Below are positions 34,001 to 44,414 of a DNA stretch of 64,000 nt, in pieces; position 1 is the stretch's first letter; each line of letters opens with the position of its first letter. A program made the translations under genes and the position numbers. Under the pieces are notes generated by a model. The model saw only the letters and a program-made list of their open reading frames with translations, was not told the DNA's origin and ran no database searches. The stretch is from Curvibacter sp. CHRR-16 (GTDB lineage Bacteria; Pseudomonadota; Gammaproteobacteria; Burkholderiales; Burkholderiaceae_C): assembly GCF_018474005.1 (NCBI RefSeq), contig NZ_JAHCSH010000002.1, forward strand, positions 372,001 to 436,000, given 5' to 3'.

Positions 34001-35652
34001 GCGCCCGAACGGGCAAACTGGAACCCTCTGCCTGGTGCGGCAGCCAGCAGCTTTTGCGTGTAATCGCTGCGCGGTGCGCGAAACACCGTGCTAGCGTCCC
34101 CTTCTTCCACCAACTGCCCTTGGTGCAACACCATGATCCGATCACAAATGCGACTAGCCACACGCAGGTCATGGGTGATAAAGAGAATGCCAATTTGCAA
34201 TCGCTGCTGAATTTCATCGAGCAAACGCAAAATTTGCGCTTGCACCGATACATCCAGCGCAGAGACAGCCTCGTCAGCAATCAACACCTTGGGCTTACAA
34301 GCCAGCGCACGTGCAATCGAAATACGCTGGCGTTGCCCACCGGAAAACTCACTCGGGTAGCGGTGCAAAGCATCGGGCTGCATACGCACCAAACGCATCA
34401 ATTCTTCGGCTTCCGCCCACGCTTGGGTACGATCAACGCCGAAATTCAAAGGCCCCTCAATAATGGACTCACCCACGGTTTGCCGCGGGTTCAGTGAACG
34501 ATAAGGGTCTTGAAAAACCACTTGCAAGGTTTTCCGGTAGGGCAGCAAATCGCTCACACTGGCATGTGCCACAGATCGCCCATCGGAAAAAATGTCCCCT
34601 GCGCTGGGTTCTATCAAACGTGCTATGCAACGTGCAAAGGTGGATTTACCGGAACCAGACTCACCCACAATGCCAATGGTTTCCCCAGCGCGCAAGCGCA
34701 AAGAAATGTCGTTGACCGCCTTCACCAAACGCGGCTTGGCTGGCCAACGCCGTGTTTCATACGTTTTGCAAAGGTTGTGCACTTCCAAAAGCGGATATTC
34801 ATTCGACACTACAGGACGCGCAGCAGGCTCCAGCTCCAGCACCGCATCCAACAAGGCTTGCGTGTAAGACTCCTTGGGGGCAGTTAACACCTGCTCTTTG
34901 CTGCCGCGCTCCACCATCTTGCCCAGCTGCAACACCACCACTTCATCAGCAATTTCAGCCACTACCCCGAAGTCATGGGTAATAAACAAAACGGCTGTCC
35001 CACTCTCTTCTTGCAACTCGCGAATCAGCTTGAGAATTTCTGCTTGGGTGGTGACATCCAGCGCCGTTGTTGGCTCATCGCAAATGAGCAATGCTGGCTT
35101 GAGTATCAAGGCCATGGCTATCACGATTCGCTGGCGTTGCCCGCCTGAGAGTTGGTGCGGAAAACTGGCATAAATGCGCTCAGGCTCTGGCAAGCGCACA
35201 TGCTGGAATATTTCCAACACACGTGCGCGCCTTTGGGCTTTGCTCAAAGGCGTATGCTGCGCCAGCATTTCCTCCACCTGCTCGCCACACGCCATAACCG
35301 GGTTAAGTGCTGTCATGGGCTCTTGAAAAACCATCGCCACTTGGGCACCTCGTATGGTTCGCATGTGCTCTTGTGAACACTGCAAAACATCGTTCCCCAT
35401 CAACAGTACTTGTCCGGCATCGGCCCTCAAGCCCTCTGGCATCAGCCCCATCACCGTACTGGCAATGACCGATTTCCCTGACCCTGACTCCCCGAGCAAA
35501 CACACAATTTTTCCTGCATGCACATCAAATGAAATGCCGCTCACCGCATGCGTACGATCAGCCCCAGAAGGTAACTGAATCGCCAGATTGCGCACTGACA
35601 GGACTGCCTCCTGCGCAGAAGACGAACTCTTAGGGTTTGTTGCACTGCTCAT
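33994..35652 (-). CDS. Peptide ABC transporter ATPase, fused DppD-DppF type
   Basis: A 552-residue tandem ATPase. Two complete nucleotide-binding domains are visible: Walker A GESGSGKS appears twice, with signatures LSGGQRQRI and FSGGQRQRI and Walker B segments LLICDEPTTALD and VLIADEAVSALD. The spacer after each domain carries the oligopeptide-family C-terminal region. Such fusions (GsiA/YejF-like) energise peptide or opine uptake. ATG 35652 is preferred over an upstream in-frame start overlapping the permease gene. It ends the amidase-SBP-permease-permease-ATPase unit. In the second Walker B the usual DEP is DEA, a tolerated change. Confidence 0.93.
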   Translation of the reverse strand: MSSATNPKSSSSAQEAVLSVRNLAIQLPSGADRTHAVSGISFDVHAGKIVCLLGESGSGKSVIASTVMGLMPEGLRADAGQVLLMGNDVLQCSQEHMRTIRGAQVAMVFQEPMTALNPVMACGEQVEEMLAQHTPLSKAQRRARVLEIFQHVRLPEPERIYASFPHQLSGGQRQRIVIAMALILKPALLICDEPTTALDVTTQAEILKLIRELQEESGTAVLFITHDFGVVAEIADEVVVLQLGKMVERGSKEQVLTAPKESYTQALLDAVLELEPAARPVVSNEYPLLEVHNLCKTYETRRWPAKPRLVKAVNDISLRLRAGETIGIVGESGSGKSTFARCIARLIEPSAGDIFSDGRSVAHASVSDLLPYRKTLQVVFQDPYRSLNPRQTVGESIIEGPLNFGVDRTQAWAEAEELMRLVRMQPDALHRYPSEFSGGQRQRISIARALACKPKVLIADEAVSALDVSVQAQILRLLDEIQQRLQIGILFITHDLRVASRICDRIMVLHQGQLVEEGDASTVFRAPRSDYTQKLLAAAPGRGFQFARSGAH

Positions 35653-35662
35653 ATGACTTGCC

Positions 35663-36580
35663 TTAGGTGCGTTTATTGAATTTGGGATCGAGCTTGTCAC
35701 GCAAAGCATCCCCCAGCATATTGACCGACAGCACCGTCAATGCCAGCAAAGTTCCGGGTAACAAAACGACTTGGGGGTATTGGTTAAATTGGCTGCGCCC
35801 CTCGGCCATGATGCTGCCCCATGTTGCCTGCTCTGCAGACAACCCCAATCCCAAAAATGAAAGGCTAGACTCAATCAGGATGGCAGCCGCACAGATGTAT
35901 GTACCTTGAATGATCAGAGGTGCCATGGCATTAGGCAAAATGTGCTTGCGCAAAATTTTGATAGTGGGAGTCGCCAGTGCCACCGCCGCCTCTACATAAG
36001 CTTCCTCCCGAACGCTCAGCACTACCGAGCGCACTAGACGGGCCACCCGGGGAATTTCAGGGATGGTGATAGCCACAAGCAAGGTACTGAGATGCGCGCC
36101 AAAAATCGCCACCAAACTGATGGCAAACAGCATGGCCGGAATGGCCATCAACCCATCCATACAGCGCATGATGACTGCATCTACGCGTCGGAAGTAGCCA
36201 CTCACCAACCCCACCAAACTGCCAAGGACGATGGACAGGCATGCAACGACCACGCCCACCGTCAGGGAAACACGGCCGCCATAGAGCATGCGACTCCATA
36301 AGTCACGCCCCATCGCATCCGTTCCTAGCAAAAACCGGTGTTCAAAACTGTCACCAGACAAGTCGTTAAACACCGCCACAGTCCACCACGGCAAATTGGC
36401 ATTGGAAGGGTCTATTGCATCCGGGGAGATCGTGCCAAACAGGGGTGCACCAACAACCAAGACCACGACAAAAAGCAACAAGGCTGTGCTGTAGCGCACA
36501 GGTCTATGCCGCCATAAACGCAGTGCTTGCTTTTTCCAAGGCGCACTGGCGCTGGTTTTTGCAGATTTGTGTGAAGACAT
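35663..36580 (-). CDS. Peptide ABC transporter permease, DppC-like
   Basis: A 305-residue inner-membrane permease with an N-terminal cytoplasmic tail, one helix, the conserved FLLGTDAMGRDLWSRMLYGG loop, then five helices. The ATPase-contact (EAA) loop reads EAAVALATPTIKILRKHILPN. This is the second permease of the peptide/nickel (PepT) family; it pairs with the DppB-like neighbour 15 bases upstream. The stop lies 10 bases before the ATPase start. Confidence 0.93.
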   Translation of the reverse strand: MSSHKSAKTSASAPWKKQALRLWRHRPVRYSTALLLFVVVLVVGAPLFGTISPDAIDPSNANLPWWTVAVFNDLSGDSFEHRFLLGTDAMGRDLWSRMLYGGRVSLTVGVVVACLSIVLGSLVGLVSGYFRRVDAVIMRCMDGLMAIPAMLFAISLVAIFGAHLSTLLVAITIPEIPRVARLVRSVVLSVREEAYVEAAVALATPTIKILRKHILPNAMAPLIIQGTYICAAAILIESSLSFLGLGLSAEQATWGSIMAEGRSQFNQYPQVVLLPGTLLALTVLSVNMLGDALRDKLDPKFNKRT

Positions 36581-36595
36581 AAAAACCCTGCCTAT

Positions 36596-37537
36596 TCAAT
36601 ACCGGATGCGAGGATCGAGCAGCAAATAGCTCAAGTCCACCAGCAAATTAACCACCACGTACACAAAGGAGAAAAACAAGGTCACACCCTGAATGAGGGG
36701 AAAGTCACGCGCAAGCACGGATTCAACCGTCAAACGCCCCAAGCCGGGGATAGCAAAAACCGTCTCCGTGACCACCACACCAGTAATGAGCAATGCAATA
36801 CCAATACCGACCACCGTGGCGATAGGCACAGCCGCGTTGGCCAAAGCGTGACGTGTTAGCACTCGCCACTCGGATATGCCTTTCGCACGGGCTGTGCGGA
36901 TATAGTCCTCGGTCAAGGCTTCTGATACTGCAGCACGGGTGACCCGCGCGATCAAAGCCACGTAGACAAAAGACAGCGTCAGCGCAGGCAGTATCAGTCC
37001 ATGCAGCCATCCCCCAATACTCTGCGATGCAGGGGTGTACCCCTGCACTGGAAACCACCGCAACTGCAGGCCAAACAGCCAAATCAATGCATAGCCCACC
37101 ACAAAAGCAGGGACTGAAAAACCCAGTGCTGACGCCGCCATAAGGCTGCGATCCAGCCAACTGTTGCGCTTCCAAGCTGCGATCGTTCCCAGCGGAATGG
37201 CCAGTGCCAGCGTGAACCCCAAGGTCAACACCGCCAAAGAGACCGTGGGGCCAATGCGCTGCGCAATCAGGGATGTAACGCTTTGCTGAATAAACAGCGA
37301 ATGCCCTAAATCCCCTTGCAGCAAGCGCCCAAACCAATGTGCAAACTGCAGTGGCAGTGGATCATTCAGCCCCAACTGCTCCCGCATGTGCGCAATATCT
37401 TGGACTGTGCCGCTGTCCCCTACGATAAGCGCTGCTGGATCGCCCGGCGCTAGATGCAGCATGATGAAAACAATCAAGGCCACAACCACCAACACCGGAA
37501 TGGTCGCTAGTGTGCGCCGCAGAATAAACATAAGCAT
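36596..37537 (-). CDS. Peptide ABC transporter permease, DppB-like
   Basis: A 313-residue permease starting MLMFILRRTLATIPVLVVVA, the usual DppB opening, with HLAPGDPA, LGLNDPLPLQF and the cytoplasmic EAA-type loop YIRTARAKGISEWRVLTRHALAN. It contains six predicted helices. It forms the membrane channel with the DppC-like protein. AAAGGG lies 8 bases before ATG 37537; a second ATG two codons on is possible. Confidence 0.93.
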   Translation of the reverse strand: MLMFILRRTLATIPVLVVVALIVFIMLHLAPGDPAALIVGDSGTVQDIAHMREQLGLNDPLPLQFAHWFGRLLQGDLGHSLFIQQSVTSLIAQRIGPTVSLAVLTLGFTLALAIPLGTIAAWKRNSWLDRSLMAASALGFSVPAFVVGYALIWLFGLQLRWFPVQGYTPASQSIGGWLHGLILPALTLSFVYVALIARVTRAAVSEALTEDYIRTARAKGISEWRVLTRHALANAAVPIATVVGIGIALLITGVVVTETVFAIPGLGRLTVESVLARDFPLIQGVTLFFSFVYVVVNLLVDLSYLLLDPRIRY

Positions 37538-37576
37538 TGCTATGGCCCTTTGTAGGAGTCAGAAAAGCACGAGGAC

Positions 37577-39175
37577 TTACTTTTTACGAAGTCCCCAGAA
37601 CACATTGACCGGCGCTTTCACCAAGCCACTGACGTTCTTGCGCAAAGCCGTGTAGGGCGTGTACTCACCCAATGGCACGACAAGTCCCTGCGAGAGTGCT
37701 TCCTCTTGGATATCGGTAGCGATTTTTTTCTTCTTCGCAGGATCCGATTCCATCAAGAAGTCCACTTTGAGCGTCTCCAACTTCTCCGAAGTAGCCCAAC
37801 CAAACCACCCCTTGGTGCCATTGCCAGTCAGTGTCGGCATGGTGATGGGATTCATCATGTCCGCAGCAAAAAAACCGGTCATAAAAATATTCCACCCACC
37901 ATGGTCTGCCGGATCCATCTTGGCCCGGCGCGCAACCACGGTCTGCCAATCCATAGATTGCATGTCCACGTTAAAACCCACTTGGCGCAACAAAGCCGCC
38001 ATAACCAGCGGGTATTTATTGTGGGTAGCGTGGTCTGTAGGTGCCAGCAACACAACGGGCTTTCCGTCATATCCTGCTTCTTTCAACAGTTTTTTGGCTT
38101 CGGCAATTTGTGATTTGCCCGTGAAACCTACCGTGCGGTCAGACCAATACGGTGTACCGCTGGCATAAATAGAAGGGTTGGTATTGAACATCTCAGGCGC
38201 TACAAACTGGGCGCGCATGAGTGCTTGCTGGTTCACCGCCAACATGGCAGCACGGGCAATTTTGGGGTTATTAAAGGGCGCAGAAAGATGGTTAAAAAAC
38301 ATCACGATTCCGCCTTGCCCCACCTGCTTTTCCAGCGTGATATTGGCATCGCCCTTAAAGCTCGCGTATTGCTCCGGCGGAATGCGCTCAATCATGTCCA
38401 CCGAGCCTGAAATCAGTGCATTGGCTTGTGTTTGTGCATCGGGCAATACGAGCCATTCGACACGATCCAAATACACCTGCTTGCCACCCGTTGTGCCAGA
38501 TGCAGCTTCTTTGCGTGGAACGTATTGAGGGTTCTTCACATACACCACTTTGCTTCCGGGAGCGTACTCATCCTTTTTGAATATATACGGCCCGGATCCA
38601 ACCACCTCGGAAATTTGGGTAGTTCCTGGTGTTTCAGCAATGCGACGGGGCATGATGAACAAGGGGTTACTGGGGTTACCCAAGGCATCCAACATGAAGC
38701 CAAACGCTTGGTTCAGCTCAATGCGGAAACTTTTCTCATTGACCGCATCCATGCTCTTGGTCGCAGCCAGTAGCAATTGACCGACTGGAATGCGTGAGCC
38801 CCAACGTTTGATAGAGGCAATGACATCAGCACTGGTTACTGGAGCGCCATCATGAAAAACCAAGCCCGAGCGCAGCGTAAAGTTCCACTCTTTGCCATCT
38901 GCACTGCGCTTGAAGCGGTCCACCATCTGTGGCTTTATTTCGCCCTTTTCGGTTATGCCAAACAAAGTGTCGTACACCATGAAACCATGGTCGCGCGTTA
39001 CCGTCGCAGTCGTCCACACAGGATCCAAAATCTTCAAATCAGCTTGCGGCACCATGCGCAGCACCTTGCTATCTTCCGTCGCGGCTTGCGCCATGCCGGG
39101 TAAACCTGTCAAAAGAGATGCTTGCGAGGTAACAAGCCAGCCCATGGCTGCGCGACGCGATATAGCTCCAGTCAT
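37577..39175 (-). CDS. Peptide-type ABC transporter substrate-binding protein (family 5)
   Basis: A 532-residue periplasmic binding protein. A Tat-like/Sec signal (SRRAAMGWLVTSQASLLTG) precedes the family-5 body: LKILDPVWTTATVTRDHGFMV, EWNFTLRSGLVFHDGAPVT, and GSGPYIF. The twin arginine in ISRRAA hints at Tat export, but the helix is not strongly hydrophobic. Family members bind di- and oligopeptides, opines or glutathione; the ligand here is unknown, though the neighbouring amidase suggests an amide-containing compound. AAGGAG lies before ATG 39175. Confidence 0.92.
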   Translation of the reverse strand: MTGAISRRAAMGWLVTSQASLLTGLPGMAQAATEDSKVLRMVPQADLKILDPVWTTATVTRDHGFMVYDTLFGITEKGEIKPQMVDRFKRSADGKEWNFTLRSGLVFHDGAPVTSADVIASIKRWGSRIPVGQLLLAATKSMDAVNEKSFRIELNQAFGFMLDALGNPSNPLFIMPRRIAETPGTTQISEVVGSGPYIFKKDEYAPGSKVVYVKNPQYVPRKEAASGTTGGKQVYLDRVEWLVLPDAQTQANALISGSVDMIERIPPEQYASFKGDANITLEKQVGQGGIVMFFNHLSAPFNNPKIARAAMLAVNQQALMRAQFVAPEMFNTNPSIYASGTPYWSDRTVGFTGKSQIAEAKKLLKEAGYDGKPVVLLAPTDHATHNKYPLVMAALLRQVGFNVDMQSMDWQTVVARRAKMDPADHGGWNIFMTGFFAADMMNPITMPTLTGNGTKGWFGWATSEKLETLKVDFLMESDPAKKKKIATDIQEEALSQGLVVPLGEYTPYTALRKNVSGLVKAPVNVFWGLRKK

Positions 39176-39210
39176 AAAAACTCCTTTGATATCAAATAGA
39201 TAAGAAACCG

Positions 39211-40752
39211 TTAAACAGCGCTCACCGAACCCGATGCATGCAACTGCATATCACCCGCCAGAGGTGGCGCAGTCACGATGGATTTGAGGGATGGAAATGG
39301 CTCTGGGATGGCATGCACATTGGGGATAGGACGGCGCAACTGCTGGTAAGTAGAAAAAGCCTTCTCCAACGCTTGTGAAATGGCCAGCAACTGCACATCA
39401 CCGCGAAAACGTCCCACCACTTGCAAGCCAAAAGGCATACCCAACTCATCAACGCCACACGGCAGACTGATGGCTGGATGCGCCGTCAAAGTCAGCACAT
39501 AGGTCAAGGCTAGCCAGCGGTAATAGTTTTCTTGTTTTTTGCCGTCGATGCTGTCCGCATACAAGGATGTCCATGGAAACGGCGACAGCGGTGTTGTGGG
39601 GCACAGCAGAATGTCGTAGTGCTCAAAATAGTGCTGAAACGCTTGCGTGATGCGTGTTTGCTCAGCCCGTGCACGCGCCACATCCCGCAAACTCATCGCA
39701 GCCCCCAACTCATAGTTGGCACGCGGATTGGGGCCCAAATTAGCAGGATTTTGGCTATAAGCAGCATCCATGCTGGCGACAAAACTCTCAGCCCTGAGCA
39801 CATCAAAGCAAGTATGTGCTCCCAAAAAGTCCAACTCAACGGGTTCACACTTGGCAAACCAACCTTGCATCAAAGCCACCTTCGCTTGGAAGGCGCGGCG
39901 CACTAGGGGGTCTACGTCGCACACGCCCAAATCCTCTATCCACCCCACGCGCACAGTGCTGAGGTCAAGCTCCTTGGGCTGCAAAAATTGCTGACTATCC
40001 AGCGGGTATGTCAGCGGGTCTGCGCCATGCATGCCTGCGCTAGCGGCCAGCTGCAAACACGTATCAGCCACCGTACGGCCCATAGGCCCCACCACCGACA
40101 ACGGTGTCCAACCAAACTTTTTGCGCTCACTGGGCACAACACCTGGCGAGGGGCGCATGCCAACCACACCATTGAGCGCAGCCGGAATACGCAAAGACCC
40201 CCCCGTGTCCGAGCCTGTACAGACAGGGAGCATGTCACATGCCAAGGCAGCAGCAGAGCCACCCGATGAGCCACCGGCATTGAGGTTGGGATTAAACGGA
40301 TTGCCCACCGCACCCCACACCACATTGCGCGAATTGGCACCCGCTCCAAACTCCGGCACATTGGTTTTGCCCGCCACCACTGCCCCCGCAGCACGCAAAC
40401 GCTGCACAAGCACATTGTCAGCACGAGGAATATGGTGGCGAAACAAAGGTGAGCCATAGGTGGTGAGCAAGCCCTCCGTGTCCTCTAAGTCCTTAACACC
40501 CAGTGGCAAGCCATGCAATAAGCCCAATGGCTTTCCTTGCATCACTTGCTGCTCTGCTTGTCGCGCTTCAACACGCGCTCGATCAAAGCAAGTCGCCGTG
40601 ATCGCGTTCACACGCGGGTTGACTGCCTCGATGCGTGCAATGCATGCATCTAGCAACTCAAGGGGCGAGAGTTCCTTACAACCAATCATGCGGCGCATCT
40701 CCACAGCAGGGAGGGCCAACAAAGAATCGTGCGGCAATGCATGCTTGCTCAT
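39211..40752 (-). CDS. Amidase (amidase-signature family)
   Basis: A 513-residue amidase-signature enzyme. The catalytic Lys is in LPLGVKDLEDTEG; the Gly/Ser-rich signature is NAGGSSGGSAAALA followed by TGSDTGGSLRIPA, supplying the cis-Ser and nucleophile Ser. These cytoplasmic enzymes hydrolyse amides of many types (peptide amides, aryl amides, indole-acetamide). It is the first gene of the peptide-type ABC operon and divergent from a LysR gene, so it likely processes the imported compound (inference). ATG 40752 gives the standard length. Confidence 0.92.
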   Translation of the reverse strand: MSKHALPHDSLLALPAVEMRRMIGCKELSPLELLDACIARIEAVNPRVNAITATCFDRARVEARQAEQQVMQGKPLGLLHGLPLGVKDLEDTEGLLTTYGSPLFRHHIPRADNVLVQRLRAAGAVVAGKTNVPEFGAGANSRNVVWGAVGNPFNPNLNAGGSSGGSAAALACDMLPVCTGSDTGGSLRIPAALNGVVGMRPSPGVVPSERKKFGWTPLSVVGPMGRTVADTCLQLAASAGMHGADPLTYPLDSQQFLQPKELDLSTVRVGWIEDLGVCDVDPLVRRAFQAKVALMQGWFAKCEPVELDFLGAHTCFDVLRAESFVASMDAAYSQNPANLGPNPRANYELGAAMSLRDVARARAEQTRITQAFQHYFEHYDILLCPTTPLSPFPWTSLYADSIDGKKQENYYRWLALTYVLTLTAHPAISLPCGVDELGMPFGLQVVGRFRGDVQLLAISQALEKAFSTYQQLRRPIPNVHAIPEPFPSLKSIVTAPPLAGDMQLHASGSVSAV

Positions 40753-40870
40753 GTTGTTTCGCTGATCGAGTCCATCAGACTTGTGTCATAGATGATTGCA
40801 TCTTATGCTGCTCATGCTTTGCCAGCCACAACCAAAACTAAAAGTATCTTTGCTTTTTTGGAAACCTTTC

Positions 40871-41827
40871 ATGCACAAAAAAACCGCAGAACTGCAAGAG
40901 ACTTCGTTGCGCTATTTTTTGGAAGTCGCCAGAAGTGGCTCACTCACCGCAGCGGCCGAAACCCTTTCCGTGGCGCCATCAGCCATAAGCCGCCAAATAG
41001 CACATCTTGAAAAAACGCTGGACACCCTGCTTTTTGAACGCCGCGCCCGCGGCATGACATTGAATGCAGCAGGTGAACTGTTGGCTGCGCATGCGCAGCG
41101 CCAACTACAAGACGCCGATCGCGTACTCACAGAAATAGAGGGGCTGCGAGGGCTGCACCAAGGGCGGGTTCACATTGTCAGTACAGCAGGATTTGCCTCG
41201 GACTTTTTGCCCAATACCATCGCAGCCTTTCGCAAACGCTACACCGGCATTGAATTCCAGCTCACCGTCTGCAAACAGTCCGACGTTTCCAAGCGGATAC
41301 GCGAGGGCAATGGCGACATAGGCATCAACCTTGGCTTTAGCCCCGAATCGGGCGTTCGCGTGCAATTTCGCCATCCCTCCTCGGTGTTGGCCATCACCGC
41401 CCCCACCCACCCTTTGGCCCAGCGTCGCCAGTTATCGGTCGCCGAAATCGTGACCTATCCACTGGCTCTGCCTGAGCGCAATATCGACTCCACCCTACGC
41501 CAACTCTTTGACATTTGCTGCAGCAGGCAAAGCCTGCAATACCAAAGCGTTTTTAGCAGCAACGACCTGAATGCACTCATTGGCTTTGCCGCTGCTGGCG
41601 GTGGTATCTCGCTTTGTGGTGAACTGGCCATTCGAGAGCGCACAGCAGCCCACCAACTGTGCGCCATTCCACTGCGCGATCGAGAAATGAACGAGCGTTT
41701 CATGGAAGTCCAAACCATGGCCGGCCGAATGCTCCCCACTGCATGCCAAGAGTTTCTTCAGTACCTCAAAGCCAGCGCAACTGGCTCTTTGACCACCATC
41801 CCCGAGAACACAACACTGCCCTATTAA
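40871..41827 (+). CDS. LysR family transcriptional regulator
   Basis: A 318-residue LysR regulator; the helix-turn-helix spans GSLTAAAETLSVAPSAISRQIAHLE and the effector domain follows with GRVHIVSTAGFASDFLP. The ATG at 40871 is chosen because it gives the usual N-terminal length; an in-frame ATG 75 bases upstream would add an improbable hydrophobic leader. It lies between the divergent amidase-ABC operon and the downstream DadA-like gene and probably controls both (inference). Confidence 0.88.
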   Translation: MHKKTAELQETSLRYFLEVARSGSLTAAAETLSVAPSAISRQIAHLEKTLDTLLFERRARGMTLNAAGELLAAHAQRQLQDADRVLTEIEGLRGLHQGRVHIVSTAGFASDFLPNTIAAFRKRYTGIEFQLTVCKQSDVSKRIREGNGDIGINLGFSPESGVRVQFRHPSSVLAITAPTHPLAQRRQLSVAEIVTYPLALPERNIDSTLRQLFDICCSRQSLQYQSVFSSNDLNALIGFAAAGGGISLCGELAIRERTAAHQLCAIPLRDREMNERFMEVQTMAGRMLPTACQEFLQYLKASATGSLTTIPENTTLPY

Positions 41828-41951
41828 GTATTCTTTGCCTATTGAGCAAGCATGTTTTTCAAAAAGCATCATGTTTGTCAAAGCAAAATTCCAGCAAAAT
41901 GCATCCAAGCACTGCAAAGCGCAGCCTATCCCTATCCAAGTTGGAGAACCC

Positions 41952-43202
41952 ATGAAAAGAACCACCATCGTCCTAGGTGGAGGCATCGTCGGCATTTCCT
42001 CAGCACTGAGTCTGCAAGAGCGTGGGCACAGCGTCATCGTGGTGGATCGTAAAGCTCCGGGACGCGAAACGTCGTATGGCAATGCAGGACTCATCCAACG
42101 CGAGGCTGTTGAGCCATACCCATTGCCACGCGACCCCAGCGAACTGATTCAGCATGCGTTCGGGCTCAGTCCTGCAGTCCATTACCACTGGCGCGCCCTG
42201 CCCACCATACTGCCCAAACTCATAGCGTATTGGCGTGCCTCGACCCCCGCACGCCATGCACAAATTAGCAAGGAATGGGCCACTCTGATAGAGAACTCCA
42301 CCAGCGAGCACGCCCAATGGATAGAGCAAGCCAATGCACAGGAACTAGTCACCCCAAAGGGTTTTCGTTTTGCATGGCGACAGGAGCACAGCTTTAAAGC
42401 AGGAGTAGAAAGAGCCAAACGCCTTCAGCAAACCTTTGGCGTGCAATTTCGCGCACTGGGCACGGACGAACTGCTGCACGAAGAGCCTGCCATCACACAA
42501 CGTTTTGTCGGCGCCGTGCACTGGACAGAGCCATGGGCCGTATCCGACCCCGGTGAACTGGTCTCCCGCTACGCCGCATTGTTTGCACAACGCGGTGGCC
42601 TTATCGTGCAAGGCGATGCATTGAGCCTTCAGCAAACCACCAATGGGTGGAGCGTGATGACACAAGACGGGTTGCACGAAGCATCTGACGCCATCGTTGC
42701 ACTGGGGCCGTGGGCGGATGATGCGCTTCGCCCTCTGGGCTACCACTTCCCGCTTTTCGTCAAACGTGGCTACCACAAGCACTACCAAGTAGAACGACAG
42801 CTCAGCATGCCTTTGCTGTGTGCCGATGATGGCGTCATGCTTGCCCCTATGCGCGCAGGCTTGCGCATCACCACTGGAGCTGAACTGACCTTACGCGACG
42901 CCCCAGCAACCCCTGTTCAACTGAAAATGGCTGAACGCGTTGCTGCGCGTGCCTTGAAAATTGGCAAACCAGTAGAAGACACCGCATGGCTAGGCGCACG
43001 TCCTTGCACGCCAGACATGAAGCCCATCATTGGTGCAGCGCCCCGCCACCGTGGGCTGTGGTTTAACTTCGGGCATGCCCACCAAGGCTTCACCCTGGGT
43101 CCAGCCAGTGCCCGCTTGTTAGCAGACATGTTCGATGGAAAAACGCCTTACATCAATCCCGCACCGTTCACAGCCAAGCGGTTTGACGAAGTGAAGCAAT
43201 AG
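41952..43202 (+). CDS. D-amino-acid dehydrogenase-like FAD oxidoreductase (DadA family)
   Basis: A 416-residue DAO-family flavoprotein with the FAD motif IVLGGGIVGISSALSLQERG at residues 6-25, the RETSYGNAGLI segment typical of DadA, and the C-terminal GLWFNFGHAHQGFTLGPAS. DadA oxidises D-amino acids to keto acids, passing electrons to the quinone pool. ATG 41952 has GGAG upstream. It follows the LysR gene on the same strand and, with the amidase and peptide-type transporter, suggests use of D-amino-acid amides or peptides (inference). A second paralogue lies at 48.2-49.4 kb. Confidence 0.88.
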   Translation: MKRTTIVLGGGIVGISSALSLQERGHSVIVVDRKAPGRETSYGNAGLIQREAVEPYPLPRDPSELIQHAFGLSPAVHYHWRALPTILPKLIAYWRASTPARHAQISKEWATLIENSTSEHAQWIEQANAQELVTPKGFRFAWRQEHSFKAGVERAKRLQQTFGVQFRALGTDELLHEEPAITQRFVGAVHWTEPWAVSDPGELVSRYAALFAQRGGLIVQGDALSLQQTTNGWSVMTQDGLHEASDAIVALGPWADDALRPLGYHFPLFVKRGYHKHYQVERQLSMPLLCADDGVMLAPMRAGLRITTGAELTLRDAPATPVQLKMAERVAARALKIGKPVEDTAWLGARPCTPDMKPIIGAAPRHRGLWFNFGHAHQGFTLGPASARLLADMFDGKTPYINPAPFTAKRFDEVKQ

Positions 43203-44393
43203 CTAGCGGTTAGCAAACTTCATGGCATACAAGTGCTTGTCTGCCACCGCTATCAGACTTTGCTGGTCTTGCCCATCGTGCGGGAATCGGGCTAAGCCGT
43301 AGCTAAAAGCCGGGCGCAACTCAACTCCGCCGTACAACATGGGCAAAGGCTGCAATTGGCTGCGCACTTGCTTGAGCGCTTGGTCTATCGCCTCCATCGA
43401 ATCTCCGGTGTAGAGCGCGATGAATTCATCACCTCCAAAGCGGCCCATGATGTCGCGCGTCCCGCAACTGGCATACAGCGCGCTGGCCACAGCCATCAGC
43501 ATTTGATCCCCTGCCAAGTGACCATGCAGATCGTTGGTCGTCTTGAGGCCATCCACATCGAACAAGGCCAGCACAAAGGACTGCTTATCGTTCTGCGCCT
43601 GCTGCAAGGCATGGGCAAACAAATCGTCAAAGTAACCCCGTGTCAGCACCCCAGTCAAGGCATCGACTTGGTAGCGCTTGATGCGGTCGGTGTAGCGCTC
43701 GCGTGCCAATAAGGCAATCTCAATCTGCGCTCGTATGCGCTCAACAATTGAGACATCCGTTATGTCATAGGTATCGTTAACAGATGAATCCAAGTTGAGC
43801 AAACCAAACAGGCGATCCCCCACAAAAATGGGAGCACTGATGACAGACTTGTACTCCCACACTTCAGGCTTGATAACAGTTTCGACAGTATGGAAATCTT
43901 CGCGATTGATCAACCGCGCCTCGCGGATGTGACCATCGGTGACTTGATACAAAAAACAATCTTCAAGACGCAACCGAAAATTGCTCACGAACTCTTCTGT
44001 AAAACCACGCGATGCTGCAAACGTCAAATAGCCGTCGTCGCCCAAAATCAGCACCGATCCGGTGGTGGCGGTGTTGAACACACTGAACAGGTAATTCAAG
44101 ATGGTGCCGTAAATGAGCTCAATGTCTTCGTTGAGCAAGATGTCACGATTCACTCGGACATTCATTTCCGCCAACAAAATCAACCGTCGGGACGACTCCT
44201 GCAATGCACGGTAGCGCCGCATGTGCTCTGCAATACCGAAGTGCAACAATGCCATACACAGGATGGAGACAAGCCCCCAAGACACCCCATAGGCCCCTCC
44301 CAACGCCAAAGCAATCAGGCTACAACATATGGCCACTGTGACGCCAACCATCCCCCAACGACTGGGGAGGGCGATGAAAACGTTTTTTTTCAT
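43203..44393 (-). CDS. Diguanylate cyclase with GAF domain
   Basis: A 396-residue protein with two N-terminal membrane helices (about 15-55), a GAF-type sensor domain (about 85-230) and a C-terminal GGDEF domain with an intact GGDEF motif at 320-324 (GRFGGDEFIALY). It should make cyclic-di-GMP from two GTP. The product-inhibition RxxD site five residues before the motif is absent (GTRD instead), so feedback control is probably weak. It is convergent with the DadA-like gene with no spacer bases at all. Confidence 0.92.
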   Translation of the reverse strand: MKKNVFIALPSRWGMVGVTVAICCSLIALALGGAYGVSWGLVSILCMALLHFGIAEHMRRYRALQESSRRLILLAEMNVRVNRDILLNEDIELIYGTILNYLFSVFNTATTGSVLILGDDGYLTFAASRGFTEEFVSNFRLRLEDCFLYQVTDGHIREARLINREDFHTVETVIKPEVWEYKSVISAPIFVGDRLFGLLNLDSSVNDTYDITDVSIVERIRAQIEIALLARERYTDRIKRYQVDALTGVLTRGYFDDLFAHALQQAQNDKQSFVLALFDVDGLKTTNDLHGHLAGDQMLMAVASALYASCGTRDIMGRFGGDEFIALYTGDSMEAIDQALKQVRSQLQPLPMLYGGVELRPAFSYGLARFPHDGQDQQSLIAVADKHLYAMKFANR

Positions 44394-44414
44394 AGCGAGA
44401 GTATGGCACTGTCG